A stretch of 64,000 nt of DNA from Firmicutes bacterium HGW-Firmicutes-7 (GCA_002841375.1 PGZO01000009.1:1-64000), one strand, 5' to 3'. Positions 17,902 to 27,132 are shown, counted from the first letter of the stretch. Notes: a model not told the origin generated them from the letters alone. Numbers and translations: made by a program.

Positions 17902-20235
17902 TTAGTTTGTTTTATAATAGTTAATTAAACAACCAGCTAACAATATTTCTCTTTCAGAAGATGATAGTTCAGGAAGATAAAGGTTCAGTGGACGCTTTTG
18001 ACCATCATGAATGATATAAGCTTCAATTTCTTCTTTATTATTTTGAACAACTTCTCTAATTCCAGGAATATAAAGATAATCATCTGTTTCTAAATCAATA
18101 TTATCTTCTTTGGTAATAAAAGGCAATAACCCCCAATTAATCAAATTACTCCTATATCTTTTGGTAGCATATTCTTGTGATATATTTCCCCAACCACCAA
18201 GAACTTTTTGGCAAGAAGCTGCCTGTTCACGAGCTGAGCCATCACCAGGCTTATTTGCATAAATGATACTTCCTAATGCAGTTGTTCTAATTAAGTCATC
18301 TACAGAACCTTCAGTGCTTATCAAATTAAAGACATAATTCAAATTGCCTTGTTCACTTGAAGGAGTATTATTTATAACGGCAGCTCTTTCTTTTTCTACA
18401 GCAAAGATTTCCTTACATTTTCCAACATATGCAGGGTCTTTTCTACTTAAAGTGAATTCTGCTAATCTATGTGGATTGGAACGATAGGAAGAAGTTTCAC
18501 CAGATGGTATTAATTCATCGGTAGTGGTAACAGGGTCTTTGATCACAGTGGTAACTTTTAGAAGTAAATTTTCTGTAAGTGCAGGCATAACTGGCCATTC
18601 TTTAATGTTTGGGCCAAACTTTAATGTGGTGTCAGGTTGCGGTTCATTAAAACCTTGATAAATTCTATGATTATAAATTTTCGAATTATATACATAGGGT
18701 GCAACAGAAGTTGGCACATTAATATCAGTACCAGCCGTTAAAAAACCACCGTTAATAGCAGTAGCAGTGATTGAACGTGCATCCATAAGCGCAACAGATG
18801 AAATTTGGCCATCTGATGGTTTAGAGCCTTCACGATTTGGGAAGTTTCTAGTTGCATGTCTAATACTTAAAGCATTGTTAGAAGGCACATCTCCAGCTCC
18901 AAAGCATGGACCACAAAAAGCTGTTTTTATGTTTGCGCCAGCTTCCATCAATTTATTTATTGCACCGTTTTGGTTTAATGCATAAAAGACAGGTTGACTT
19001 GCGGGATAAACACTCAATACGAAATCATCATGTCCAGTAGAATGACCTGCAATCATTTCACCCATTAGATAAATGTTTTCATATGTACCACCTGAGCATC
19101 CTGCAACTATGCCTTGGTCTACTTTGATTTTACCTCCAATAATCTTATCTGTAAGAGAAAAGTTTATAGTATTATTTCCAAAGATTTTTCTTGCATCTGC
19201 TTCAACAGATTGGAATATTTCTTTGGCATTTGCGTTTAATTCTTTTATTGTGTATACATTACTTGGATGGAAAGGAAGTGCAATGACTGGTTCGATTGAT
19301 GAGAGGTCAACTTTAATTAAGGCGTCATAGTAGGCTACATTTGTTGGTTCTAACTTTTTGTAAGCGTCTTTTCTACCATGAAGTGCAAGGAATTCTTCGA
19401 CTTGCTCATCGGTTGACCAAATTGATGATAGACAGGTTGTTTCAGTAGTCATAACATCAATACCATTTCTATATTCAACTGTTAGATTTTGTATACCTGG
19501 GCCTACAAATTCCATTACTTTATTTTTTACAAATCCATTGTTAAATACTTCCTTAATAATAGATAGTGCAACGTCTTGAGGACCTACACCTGATTTAGGA
19601 GTGCCTTCGAGATAAACAGCTACAATCCCTGGGTATTTTACATCGTATGTTCGATTAAGAAGTTGTTTAACAAGCTCTGGGCCACCTTCGCCAATAGCCA
19701 TTGTTCCAAGTGCGCCATAACGGGTGTGACTATCTGAACCAAGGATCATTTTACCACAGCCTGCCATCATTTCACGCATATATTGGTGGATTACAGCTTG
19801 GTGTGCGGGAACATAAATGCCTCCATATTTTTTTGCCGCAGAAAGTCCAAATACATGATCATCTTCATTAATTGTTCCACCAACAGAACATAGACTGTTA
19901 TGGCAATTTGTCAAAACGTATGGAATTGGAAAAGTATCTAACCCACTGGCTTTAGCTGTTTGAACAATTCCTACATAAGTTATGTCGTGAGATGCTAATG
20001 AATCAAATTTCATTTTCAAATAGTTCATATCTTCAGAAGTGTTGTGAGCTTTAAATATGCTATAGGATAAAGTGTTTTGGTATGCTAGTTCTGGATTAAG
20101 TTGTTGTTGAGTAATAGGAGTTTTACCTGATTGTTGAAGTTTATGATTGATTTCGTCTAGGTTTAGCATTTTCATATCTTCGACTAGTATAGAATCTTTA
20201 ATGAGATAAGTGCCCTGATCAAATAATTTTATCAT
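17902..20235 (-). CDS. Aconitase-family hydratase (YbhJ-like)
   Basis: A 777-residue member of the aconitase superfamily. The [4Fe-4S] cysteines are visible in AGCSGGTYEN and in FCGPCFGAGD (C-x2-C); GSDSHTRYGALGTMAIGEGG is the strongly conserved active-site block, and the swivel domain carries GDGSAREQAA. Sequence details (CHNSLCSVGGTI, no AcnA/AcnB layout) fit the group that includes E. coli YbhJ, called a putative hydratase. It could serve as the aconitase for the citrate synthase upstream, since no other is in view. Start is ATG 20235 behind GAAAGAGGG; the frame is open to 20271, but that overlaps the predicted -10 box. Confidence 0.85.
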   Translation of the reverse strand: MIKLFDQGTYLIKDSILVEDMKMLNLDEINHKLQQSGKTPITQQQLNPELAYQNTLSYSIFKAHNTSEDMNYLKMKFDSLASHDITYVGIVQTAKASGLDTFPIPYVLTNCHNSLCSVGGTINEDDHVFGLSAAKKYGGIYVPAHQAVIHQYMREMMAGCGKMILGSDSHTRYGALGTMAIGEGGPELVKQLLNRTYDVKYPGIVAVYLEGTPKSGVGPQDVALSIIKEVFNNGFVKNKVMEFVGPGIQNLTVEYRNGIDVMTTETTCLSSIWSTDEQVEEFLALHGRKDAYKKLEPTNVAYYDALIKVDLSSIEPVIALPFHPSNVYTIKELNANAKEIFQSVEADARKIFGNNTINFSLTDKIIGGKIKVDQGIVAGCSGGTYENIYLMGEMIAGHSTGHDDFVLSVYPASQPVFYALNQNGAINKLMEAGANIKTAFCGPCFGAGDVPSNNALSIRHATRNFPNREGSKPSDGQISSVALMDARSITATAINGGFLTAGTDINVPTSVAPYVYNSKIYNHRIYQGFNEPQPDTTLKFGPNIKEWPVMPALTENLLLKVTTVIKDPVTTTDELIPSGETSSYRSNPHRLAEFTLSRKDPAYVGKCKEIFAVEKERAAVINNTPSSEQGNLNYVFNLISTEGSVDDLIRTTALGSIIYANKPGDGSAREQAASCQKVLGGWGNISQEYATKRYRSNLINWGLLPFITKEDNIDLETDDYLYIPGIREVVQNNKEEIEAYIIHDGQKRPLNLYLPELSSSEREILLAGCLINYYKTN

Positions 20236-20273
20236 GATTTTCCCTCTTTCTTTGTAGTTTACAGATAGCATAT

Positions 20274-20302
20274 ATTATAGCGCAAGGGAATTATTAGGTC
20301 AA
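20274..20302 (-). promoter_or_regulatory. Promoter of the aconitase-family gene
   Basis: Minus-strand TTGACC (20297-20302), 17-base spacer, TATAAT (20274-20279). Confidence 0.7.
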
Positions 20303-20355
20303 TGATTTTGTATTTTTATGCACTTTACCTTAATGAAACATTTAAGATAAATAAT

Positions 20356-20385
20356 ATTGACAATCATTCTCAAATAGGATATAAT
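20356..20385 (+). promoter_or_regulatory. Fur-box promoter of DUF2325-flavodoxin operon
   Basis: TTGACA (20357-20362) and TATAAT (20380-20385), spacer 17. The sequence TGACAATCATTCTCA overlapping the -35 box resembles a Fur box, so iron would repress it. Confidence 0.7.
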
Positions 20386-20444
20386 CATTTTCATAAACAT
20401 AGAAAAATTGCTTGAGAACGAGCAGTATTTTTTTGACTATCAAA

Positions 20445-20459
20445 TGAGAATCATTATCA
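20445..20459 (+). promoter_or_regulatory. Second Fur-box-like dyad
   Basis: TGAGAATCATTATCA matches the classical Fur box core (GAtAATgATtATC type). It lies about 60 bases downstream of the promoter, in the leader of the DUF2325 gene. Confidence 0.65.
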
Positions 20460-20593
20460 AAAAGCAAGCCGTCGCAATGCATTTCTTCTAACTTTATGAA
20501 TGCGGAGGTTTTGTATCATAAACGATGTAGGGATAGATGCGAAGAGGACTGTGACGATAATGGCTTGAATAAAAACATAAAGGAAGTGATAAA

Positions 20594-20887
20594 ATGAGTA
20601 TAATACTCGTTGGAGGACACGATAGAATGCATGAGCGGTACAAAAGCATTGGTAGTAAACACGGACATCGTATGAAAATTTTTACTCAAATGCCAGCAAA
20701 GTTTGAAAAATTAATTGGAGAACCTGATTGCATCTTGCTTTTCACAAATACTGTATCTCATAAAATGGTAAAAGCCGCAGTTAAAGAAGCAAAAAGGAAA
20801 AACATACCTGTAATTAGATGTCATAATAGTAGTGCTAGTTCTTTAGAGAGTTCAATTAAGCAATTAGAAGGTAGTGTTGTATTATAA
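20594..20887 (+). CDS. DUF2325 domain protein
   Basis: A 97-residue protein of the DUF2325 family, recognised from the start SIILVGGHDRMHERYKSIG and the end with PVIRCHNSSASSL. The fold is a small Rossmann-like domain. The conserved histidine and cysteine (GGHDR, RCHNSS) suggest metal or redox sensing, but the family has no established activity. Two Fur-like boxes lie upstream and a flavodoxin gene follows after 24 bases, so it is probably part of an iron-limitation response. ATG follows AAGGAAGTG. Confidence 0.8.
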   Translation: MSIILVGGHDRMHERYKSIGSKHGHRMKIFTQMPAKFEKLIGEPDCILLFTNTVSHKMVKAAVKEAKRKNIPVIRCHNSSASSLESSIKQLEGSVVL

Positions 20888-20911
20888 GTAAATTATAAGG
20901 AGTAGATGAAT

Positions 20912-21343
20912 ATGAAAAAAGTTTGTGTTATATATTGGAGTGGTACAGGAAATACTCAATCTATGGCAGAGGCACTTGCAGAAGGTGCAAAAAGTAAAGG
21001 TGCCAGTGTTAAGTTGTTAAATGTTAGTGATGCCGTGAAGGAAGATGTACTTGAAGCAGAGGTCATTGCGTTGGGTTGTCCTTCCATGGGAAGCGAAAAT
21101 CTAGAAGAATCTGAAATGGAACCATTCGTAGAAGAGCTTGAAGGTGAAGATCTTTCAGGGAAGCATTTTGTATTGTTTGGATCCTACGACTGGGGTGATG
21201 GTCAATGGATGCAAGAATGGGAAGAAAGAATGACTAATAAAGGTGTTAAATTGGTAGAAAGTGGATTAATAGTTCAAAACACGCCAGAAGAGGATGAATT
21301 AGAAAAATATAAAACGCTAGGTAATAAACTTGCAACGATTTAA
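20912..21343 (+). CDS. Flavodoxin
   Basis: A 143-residue flavodoxin. The phosphate-binding loop WSGTGNTQSMA and the isoalloxazine-binding segments GCPSMGSE and FGSYDWGDGQWM are clear. It carries one or two electrons on FMN and commonly replaces ferredoxin when iron is short, which fits the Fur-like boxes in front of the operon. The start is ATG 20912 with AAGGAG at nine bases; an ATG at 20906 is too close to that site. A long perfect terminator follows. Confidence 0.95.
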   Translation: MKKVCVIYWSGTGNTQSMAEALAEGAKSKGASVKLLNVSDAVKEDVLEAEVIALGCPSMGSENLEESEMEPFVEELEGEDLSGKHFVLFGSYDWGDGQWMQEWEERMTNKGVKLVESGLIVQNTPEEDELEKYKTLGNKLATI

Positions 21344-21431
21344 CCTAACGAATGGGGAGGGCGAGTTTTATTTAACTGTTGTTAGTTACATCGAATTAGA
21401 AATCGGGGTATTTTATGAATAAAGGGGAACA

Positions 21432-21462
21432 AAAAAGGATGGATTATTAATCCATCCTTTCT
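21432..21462 (+). terminator. Terminator after flavodoxin
   Basis: Perfect 13-bp arms AAAGGATGGATTA and TAATCCATCCTTT. It sits immediately before two tandem type A repeats. Confidence 0.8.
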
Positions 21463-21463
21463 A

Positions 21464-21556
21464 TGCTTCGTAGGAAAGTTCTACTTTCCTACGAAGCCAT
21501 AAAAAGAGTGTTGTAAAATTAAAATATTTCATAACGTGTTGACAAGCGCTCTTTTT
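21464..21556. repeat. Palindromic repeat, type A, tandem copy 1
   Basis: Opens with GCTTCGTAGGAAAG and CTTTCCTACGAAGC, a perfect 14-bp inverted repeat with a TTCTA loop (21465-21497), then the AAAAAGAG...CTCTTTTT dyad. The next copy starts at its end. Confidence 0.85.
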
Positions 21557-21650
21557 ATCCAGTAGGAAAGATCTACTTTCCTACGAAGCCATAAAAAGAG
21601 TGTTGTAAAATTAAAATCTTTCATAACGTGCTGACAAGCGCTCTTTTTAT
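21557..21650. repeat. Palindromic repeat, type A, tandem copy 2
   Basis: Begins ATCCAGTAGGAAAG and repeats the previous element with only a few changes. The inverted pair TAGGAAAG/CTTTCCTA and the AAAAAGAG/CTCTTTTT arms are intact. Confidence 0.85.
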
Positions 21651-21713
21651 TAAGCAATTGTCTTTTGAAAAGGCTTGCTATACGAGAATTACGTTCAAGG
21701 AACGTTGTTCTTG

Positions 21714-21786
21714 TGGGCACAACTGGACTTGAACCAGCGACCCCCTGCTTGTCGAGCAGGTGCTCTCCCAGCTGAGCTATGCGCCC
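21714..21786 (-). tRNA. tRNA-Asp (anticodon GTC)
   Basis: On the minus strand the acceptor GGGCGCA pairs with TGTGCCC, the D-arm is AGCTCAGCTGGGAGAGC, the anticodon stem CCTGC/GCAGG encloses TTGTCGA, and the T-arm CTGGTTCAAGTCCAG is standard. CCA is not encoded. Confidence 0.97.
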
Positions 21787-21965
21787 TTTTGTTGAAGGAA
21801 ATTTTACCATATATAAGGGGCTTTTGTCAATAAGTATTGAGTGAAAGCGTAGTTGTAATAATGTAGCTACTGCAACGGATTATATTTAATAAAAGATGTA
21901 TACTATATACAATGGTACAGCGCTTAGAATTATAAGTATATATTATCTAAAATGGAGGAAATTTT

Positions 21966-22316
21966 ATGAACAATCAATTAATAAAAAATATTGAATTTGC
22001 AAAAGTATTAGAAATGGAACACCTTGTAACTTATAACGAGGGTCAGGTAGTCAGTAAGACACTTGCTCAGAGTAAAGCAATAAGCATTACCTTGTTTGCA
22101 TTTGATCAGAATGAAGAAATAGGAGAACATGTTACAAGTGGCGATGCAATGGTATATGTTCTGGATGGTATGACAGAAATTACGATTGGTGGTAAATTAT
22201 TTAACGTAAAAAAAGGTGATACAATTGTAATGCCAGCAGGAATACCTCATTCTCTTTTTGCAAAAGAAAGATTTAAAATGCTATTGACTATTGTTTTTAA
22301 TCAGCCTGAAAAATAG
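21966..22316 (+). CDS. Cupin-domain protein
   Basis: A 116-residue single-domain cupin. The first cupin motif is partial (GEHVTSGDAMVYVLDG, with one His and a following Asp) and the second is PAGIPHSLFA, so two metal-binding histidines are present. Proteins of this type bind small molecules or a metal; no specific function can be assigned. ATG follows TGGAGGA. It is monocistronic, ended by a good hairpin. Confidence 0.85.
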   Translation: MNNQLIKNIEFAKVLEMEHLVTYNEGQVVSKTLAQSKAISITLFAFDQNEEIGEHVTSGDAMVYVLDGMTEITIGGKLFNVKKGDTIVMPAGIPHSLFAKERFKMLLTIVFNQPEK

Positions 22317-22356
22317 AAAATAATTGACGGTTATTTAACCTGGCTTTAAAATGTGA

Positions 22357-22395
22357 GACTCTATGTTGCCAATTTATGGCAAGTAGAGTCTTTTT
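22357..22395 (+). terminator. Terminator after cupin gene
   Basis: GACTCTA...TAGAGTC with inner TTGCC/GGCAA, followed by TTTTTATTT. Confidence 0.85.
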
Positions 22396-22459
22396 ATTTG
22401 TAAAAATTAATTTTGGGGAAAATAATATTAAAGTATGATTTTAAAGATAGGAGAAAATT

Positions 22460-25078
22460 ATGAGAGATTTTTACAAGCTATCAAAAGAAGATGTGTTAAA
22501 ATCTTTGGATGTAGATGTTAAGGGGCTTAATGATGAGCAAGTTGTTTTAATGCGAGAACAATATGGAATAAATGAATTAGAGGAAACGAAGACAGCCTCT
22601 GCGCTAATGGTGTTCATATTACAGTTTAAAGATTTTCTTGTATGGATATTGATTGTTGCGGCCATATTATCAGCATTGTTAGGTAAGCTTGAAAGTACAA
22701 TAGTAATTGTAGCTGTAATAATACTAAATGCTATACTGGGGACAGTTCAGCATGTAAAAGCTGAGCAATCCTTAAAAAGTCTAAAATCGTTGTCTTCACC
22801 GACAGCTAAAGTATTGAGAAATGGTGAAAAGATAGAAATACCATCAGAAGAGGTTGTTGTTGGTGAACTATTATATTTAGAGGCTGGTGATTTTGTAGCA
22901 GGAGATGGCCGTATAATTGAAGGTTATAGCTTAAAAGTTAACGAGAGTGCATTAACCGGAGAATCAGAAAGTGCTGAAAAACATGGAGATGAAATCGATC
23001 TACCAAATCTTTCTCCAGGAGACCAAAAAAACATGGTTTTCTCAGGAAGTCATGTAACATACGGCCGTGGTGTTATTATCATTACCGCAGTAGGAATCCA
23101 AACAGAGATTGGTAAAATTGCGCGGCTTCTTGAGCAAGCCAAGGAAAAGCAAACGCCACTTCAGCAAAGCTTAGATGATTTCGGTAAGAAGTTAGCGGTA
23201 ATTATATTAATTATTTCAGCCATTATATTTGGACTTAATATTTACAGAGGAAGCGAAGTATTAAATTCTCTTATGTTTGCAATATCTTTAGCAGTTGCAG
23301 CAATTCCAGAGGCATTAAGCTCAATTGTAACAATCGTCTTAGCGATTGGCACGAGAAAAATGGCCGCTGAAAATGCAATTATACGTAAACTACATGCTGT
23401 GGAAAGTTTGGGTAGTATTTCAGTTATATGTTCTGATAAAACAGGAACATTAACACAAAATAAAATGACAGTAAAACAAATATATGTTAGAGATCGTTTG
23501 GTAAAAGCATCCGAATTAGATTTAGAAAACTCGCTAGATTTCAGACTGCTAATGATGTCTATGCTTTGCAATGATTCAACAACGACTGAGAATCAAGAGT
23601 TGGGGGACCCTACGGAGATTGCATTAGTAACTTTAGGAGAGTTATATGGATGGGATGAACTTAAGACTAGAGAAAAGTATATAAGATTTCAAGAACTGCC
23701 TTTTGATTCAGATAGAAAATTGATGAGCACATTAAATCAAATGGACGATGGATCTGAAATGATTACTAAAGGTGCCCTGGATGTAATTCTTAAGAGATCG
23801 ACTCATATTGAAGGCGAATCGGGTGTAAGAGAATTTACTAATGAAGATCAACAAAGGCTTGAGGAAATGAATATCCACTTATCTAATAAAGGGCTTAGAG
23901 TACTTGCATTTGCATGGAAAAAACATGATAATCCAAAATTAGATTTAAGTGATGAGTATGATTTGGTTTTTATGGGATTAATTGCTATGATGGATCCACC
24001 AAGAGAAGAATCAGAAGCAGCGGTAAAGAGTTGTCATCAAGCGGGAATCAGAACAGTTATGATTACAGGAGATCATAAAATAACTGCTTCAGCTATAGCA
24101 AGAGAGATAGGAATATTAAAGGATGCCACAGAAGCTATTGAGGGTGCAGAATTAGAGGCAATTAGTGATGAGGCATTAAAAGAACTAGTGCCAAAAATTT
24201 CTGTTTATGCAAGAGTATCTCCAGAACATAAAATAAGAATTGTTAATGCTTGGCAAGCGTTAGGACATGTGGTAGCAATGACAGGAGATGGTGTGAATGA
24301 TGCACCTGCCTTAAAACAAGCAGATGTAGGTATTGCAATGGGCATAACAGGAACAGAAGTTGCTAAGGATGCATCTTCAATGGTACTGACGGATGATAAT
24401 TTTTCTACTATTGTAAAGGCAATAGGTAATGGACGCAGCATTTATGGTAATATAAAAAATGCAGTTAAATTTTTATTATCTGGGAATACAGCAGGGATTT
24501 TGTCAGTTTTATATGCTTCATTAGCTGCATTACCCGTACCATATGCACCGGTTCATCTTTTATTTATTAATTTACTAACTGATAGTTTGCCAGCAATAGC
24601 AATTGGTATGGAAGCGCCTAGGGGTAATGTTTTGTTAGAAAAACCAAGAGATATTGGACAACCAATTTTAGACAAAGCATTTGGTATTGAAATTTTATTA
24701 GAAGGATTAATAATTGCGGTAGTCTCAATGATAGCTTTTCATATTGGCTTGAATTATTCAGAAGCAGTTGCTATGACTATGGCCTTTGCAACACTTTGCT
24801 TATCGCGCTTAGTACACGGATTTAACTGTAGAATGAAAGAACCTCTTACTATTAAATCTTTGTTTTCAAATCGCTATAGTTGGATGGCTTTTGGGTTAGG
24901 TGCTTTCTTGCTTACAATAGTTTTAACATGGTCACCAATGATGAGCGTATTTGAAATTTCAATATTGACAACATCTCAGTTAATTACGATTATATCACTA
25001 TCTATTGTACCTCTTTTTGTAGTGCAAGCCTCAAAATGGATTATAAAGCTTTTTGGGGAGAGAAAATTCACTAATTGA
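22460..25078 (+). CDS. Cation-translocating P-type ATPase, type II (Ca2+-like)
   Basis: An 872-residue membrane pump. It has TGES (166-169) in the actuator domain, the phosphorylated Asp326 in CSDKTGTLTQNKM, and the hinge motif TGDGVNDAPALKQADVGIAMG. Segment 4 reads AAIPEAL (PEAL rather than the common PEGL) and segment 6 has NLLTDSLPAIAIGME, both features of type IIA/IIB calcium ATPases. It probably exports Ca2+ or Mn2+ from the cytoplasm. A cation-ATPase N-terminal domain is at 1-60. ATG follows AGGAGAA. The stop codon overlaps the -35 box of the next promoter. Confidence 0.93.
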   Translation: MRDFYKLSKEDVLKSLDVDVKGLNDEQVVLMREQYGINELEETKTASALMVFILQFKDFLVWILIVAAILSALLGKLESTIVIVAVIILNAILGTVQHVKAEQSLKSLKSLSSPTAKVLRNGEKIEIPSEEVVVGELLYLEAGDFVAGDGRIIEGYSLKVNESALTGESESAEKHGDEIDLPNLSPGDQKNMVFSGSHVTYGRGVIIITAVGIQTEIGKIARLLEQAKEKQTPLQQSLDDFGKKLAVIILIISAIIFGLNIYRGSEVLNSLMFAISLAVAAIPEALSSIVTIVLAIGTRKMAAENAIIRKLHAVESLGSISVICSDKTGTLTQNKMTVKQIYVRDRLVKASELDLENSLDFRLLMMSMLCNDSTTTENQELGDPTEIALVTLGELYGWDELKTREKYIRFQELPFDSDRKLMSTLNQMDDGSEMITKGALDVILKRSTHIEGESGVREFTNEDQQRLEEMNIHLSNKGLRVLAFAWKKHDNPKLDLSDEYDLVFMGLIAMMDPPREESEAAVKSCHQAGIRTVMITGDHKITASAIAREIGILKDATEAIEGAELEAISDEALKELVPKISVYARVSPEHKIRIVNAWQALGHVVAMTGDGVNDAPALKQADVGIAMGITGTEVAKDASSMVLTDDNFSTIVKAIGNGRSIYGNIKNAVKFLLSGNTAGILSVLYASLAALPVPYAPVHLLFINLLTDSLPAIAIGMEAPRGNVLLEKPRDIGQPILDKAFGIEILLEGLIIAVVSMIAFHIGLNYSEAVAMTMAFATLCLSRLVHGFNCRMKEPLTIKSLFSNRYSWMAFGLGAFLLTIVLTWSPMMSVFEISILTTSQLITIISLSIVPLFVVQASKWIIKLFGERKFTN

Positions 25079-25103
25079 CCAAGATGTTATATAATGGTAT
25101 AAT
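25075..25103 (+). promoter_or_regulatory. Promoter of the AI-2E-family gene
   Basis: TTGACC (25075-25080), 17-base spacer, TATAAT (25098-25103); it overlaps the end of the P-type ATPase gene. Confidence 0.7.
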
Positions 25104-25129
25104 TAATCCGTTCTATAGAATATAAAACT

Positions 25130-25154
25130 AAGGCAGTATTAATCTGCCTTTTTG
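25130..25154 (+). terminator. Terminator after ATPase, also in the next leader
   Basis: AAGGCAG/CTGCCTT with a seven-base loop and TTTTTG. Because it lies downstream of the 25075-25103 promoter it may also attenuate the following gene. Confidence 0.75.
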
Positions 25155-25179
25155 TATATGCGATTTTAAGGAGGAAAGT

Positions 25180-26316
25180 ATGAATAAGAAGTTGTTTAAG
25201 AGTTTGATGTTGTTAATTACATATTTCACCTTACTCATAGTTACTATCGTAAAAGTTGATGTTTTTATTGGATTTTTTAACAATATAATTTTAACACTTA
25301 CACCGTTATTTATAGGTATAGCAATAGCATTTATACTTAATGGGCCATATACATTTTTTTGGAAGAAGTACAATAATGCTTTTCAAAAAAATAAGGATAA
25401 TAAGTTGTCTAAATTATCTAAGTTATTGTCAATAGCTACAGTATATATACTTTTTTTTGGTATAGTAAGTGGTGTAATAGCGTTTCTTATACCGCAACTT
25501 TCGGCTAGCATAGAGATACTATATGCAAACCTAGCGAACTACGGAGAAAATATTGAAAGCTTTTTGTTAAACCTTAATGAATTTTTAAAATTAGAAACAT
25601 TAGATGCTACAAATCTTAACTCGGCAATTGAGAAAATACCTGATATGGTATCTGGCATTTTAACGGGTATTTTTCCTCAAATCTTCAATTTTACTTCGGG
25701 GTTTGTGAAAACTGTTATTAATATAGTAATTGGGTTTATCATTTCAATATACTTGTTAGCAGATAAGGATCACATAAAAAGACAGTTTTCTAATGTATTA
25801 ATAGTTTGTGCAACTCAAAAGGCTGCTAAGCGAATAATTAAGATTACCAAAATGGTTATTAAGACTTTTACAAATTTTATTACTGGACAAATTACAGAAG
25901 TATTAATACTGGGTACTTTATGTTTTATCGGAATGGTCATATTTGGGTTTGATTACGCACTACTAATAAGTGTAATTATAACAATTACGAGTTTAATACC
26001 TATTGCAGGTCCAATTATTGGGTTAATCCCTGCATTGTTCATTCTATTAATGATAGAGCCAATGCAAGCTGCTTGGTTTTTACTATACTTTGTTATTCTA
26101 CAACAAATAGAGGGAAATCTAATTTATCCTAAAGTAGTAGGGGATTCAATCGGTCTTCCAGCGCTTTGGGTATTGCTTGCCATTATAATTGGTGGTGGTC
26201 TTTTCGGGGTTCTTGGTATGATTTTAGGCGTTCCAACAGCTTCTGTAATTTATCAACTTATGAAGGAAGCAGTTCATAGTAAGCTTGACGAAACAAATAA
26301 TCCATTAAATGTTTGA
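25180..26316 (+). CDS. AI-2E family transporter (YdbI/PerM-like membrane exporter)
   Basis: A 378-residue membrane protein with about eight hydrophobic segments and the central soluble loop of the AI-2E exporter family. The conserved late blocks are ITSLIPIAGPIIGLIPA, LQQIEGNLIYPKVVGDSIGLPALWVLLAIIIGGGLFG and GVPTASVI. Members export autoinducer-2, Na+/H+ or unknown solutes; the substrate here cannot be given. ATG follows AGGAGGA. The zinc-type ABC ATPase starts 36 bases later, so they may be co-transcribed. Confidence 0.88.
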   Translation: MNKKLFKSLMLLITYFTLLIVTIVKVDVFIGFFNNIILTLTPLFIGIAIAFILNGPYTFFWKKYNNAFQKNKDNKLSKLSKLLSIATVYILFFGIVSGVIAFLIPQLSASIEILYANLANYGENIESFLLNLNEFLKLETLDATNLNSAIEKIPDMVSGILTGIFPQIFNFTSGFVKTVINIVIGFIISIYLLADKDHIKRQFSNVLIVCATQKAAKRIIKITKMVIKTFTNFITGQITEVLILGTLCFIGMVIFGFDYALLISVIITITSLIPIAGPIIGLIPALFILLMIEPMQAAWFLLYFVILQQIEGNLIYPKVVGDSIGLPALWVLLAIIIGGGLFGVLGMILGVPTASVIYQLMKEAVHSKLDETNNPLNV

Positions 26317-26352
26317 AATAGAAATGGAAGTTAATAACGGAGAGGAAAATAT

Positions 26353-27132
26353 ATGAAGAACTTAGTTGAAGTGAATAACCTGAATTTTGGATATAAAGAA
26401 ACTTTGATTCTAAAAGATATTAGCTTTACGATACACCGTGGCGATTTCTTGGGAATTATTGGTGCAAATGGGTCGGGAAAGAGTACTTTAATAAAAATGA
26501 TGCTGAAGGTATTAGTGCCTTGGAGTGGAGAAATTAAAATGTTTGGTGAAAATATTCAAACCTTAAAAAGCTGGAATAAGGTAGGATATATTTCTCAAAA
26601 GGTCAATTCTTTTAATGGCAGTTTTCCTGCAACTGTAGAAGAGGTAGTGCTTGCAAATCTATATTCTAAAATTGGTCGTTTCAAGCTTCCACATAAAAAG
26701 CATAAAGAAAAGGTGTACGAAGCGTTAGAAAAAGTAGGGATGCAAGAGCATAGTAAAAGCCTTATTGGTAGCTTATCAGGTGGTCAACAACAAAGGGTTT
26801 TTTTGGCAAGAGTACTTGTAGGTGATCCAGAAATATTAATTTTAGATGAGCCAACAGTAGGTATTGATTTGAAGGCCGAGGAGGCACTCTATTGCTTACT
26901 TGCTCGAATTAATAAAGAGCTTGGGTTAACGGTTATAATGGTAACGCATGATATTGGCGCCATTACAGTTCATGCAAATAGATTAATATGTTTAGGAGAA
27001 AATGGAATGTTTGAGCATAATCCGAAGGAAGGAATGAAGAGTGAGTTTGTCTCGGAATTCTATGGATATGACGTAAATTTGCACACACATAAATGTGATA
27101 AATGTGATCAAGGTGAGGTGAAATCATGCTAG
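26353..27132 (+). CDS. znuC: Zinc/manganese-type ABC transporter ATPase (ZnuC-like)
   Basis: A 259-residue ATPase with Walker A GANGSGKST, Q-loop, signature LSGGQQQRVFLARVL, Walker B ILILDEPTVGID and the H-switch TVIMVTHD. The C-terminal tail HTHKCDKCDQGEVKSC is His/Cys-rich and could bind metal. It overlaps the downstream permease by seven bases. A substrate-binding protein is not adjacent; one of matching type is encoded about 9 kb further on (36435). The metal is inferred from family and tail. Confidence 0.88.
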   Translation: MKNLVEVNNLNFGYKETLILKDISFTIHRGDFLGIIGANGSGKSTLIKMMLKVLVPWSGEIKMFGENIQTLKSWNKVGYISQKVNSFNGSFPATVEEVVLANLYSKIGRFKLPHKKHKEKVYEALEKVGMQEHSKSLIGSLSGGQQQRVFLARVLVGDPEILILDEPTVGIDLKAEEALYCLLARINKELGLTVIMVTHDIGAITVHANRLICLGENGMFEHNPKEGMKSEFVSEFYGYDVNLHTHKCDKCDQGEVKSC

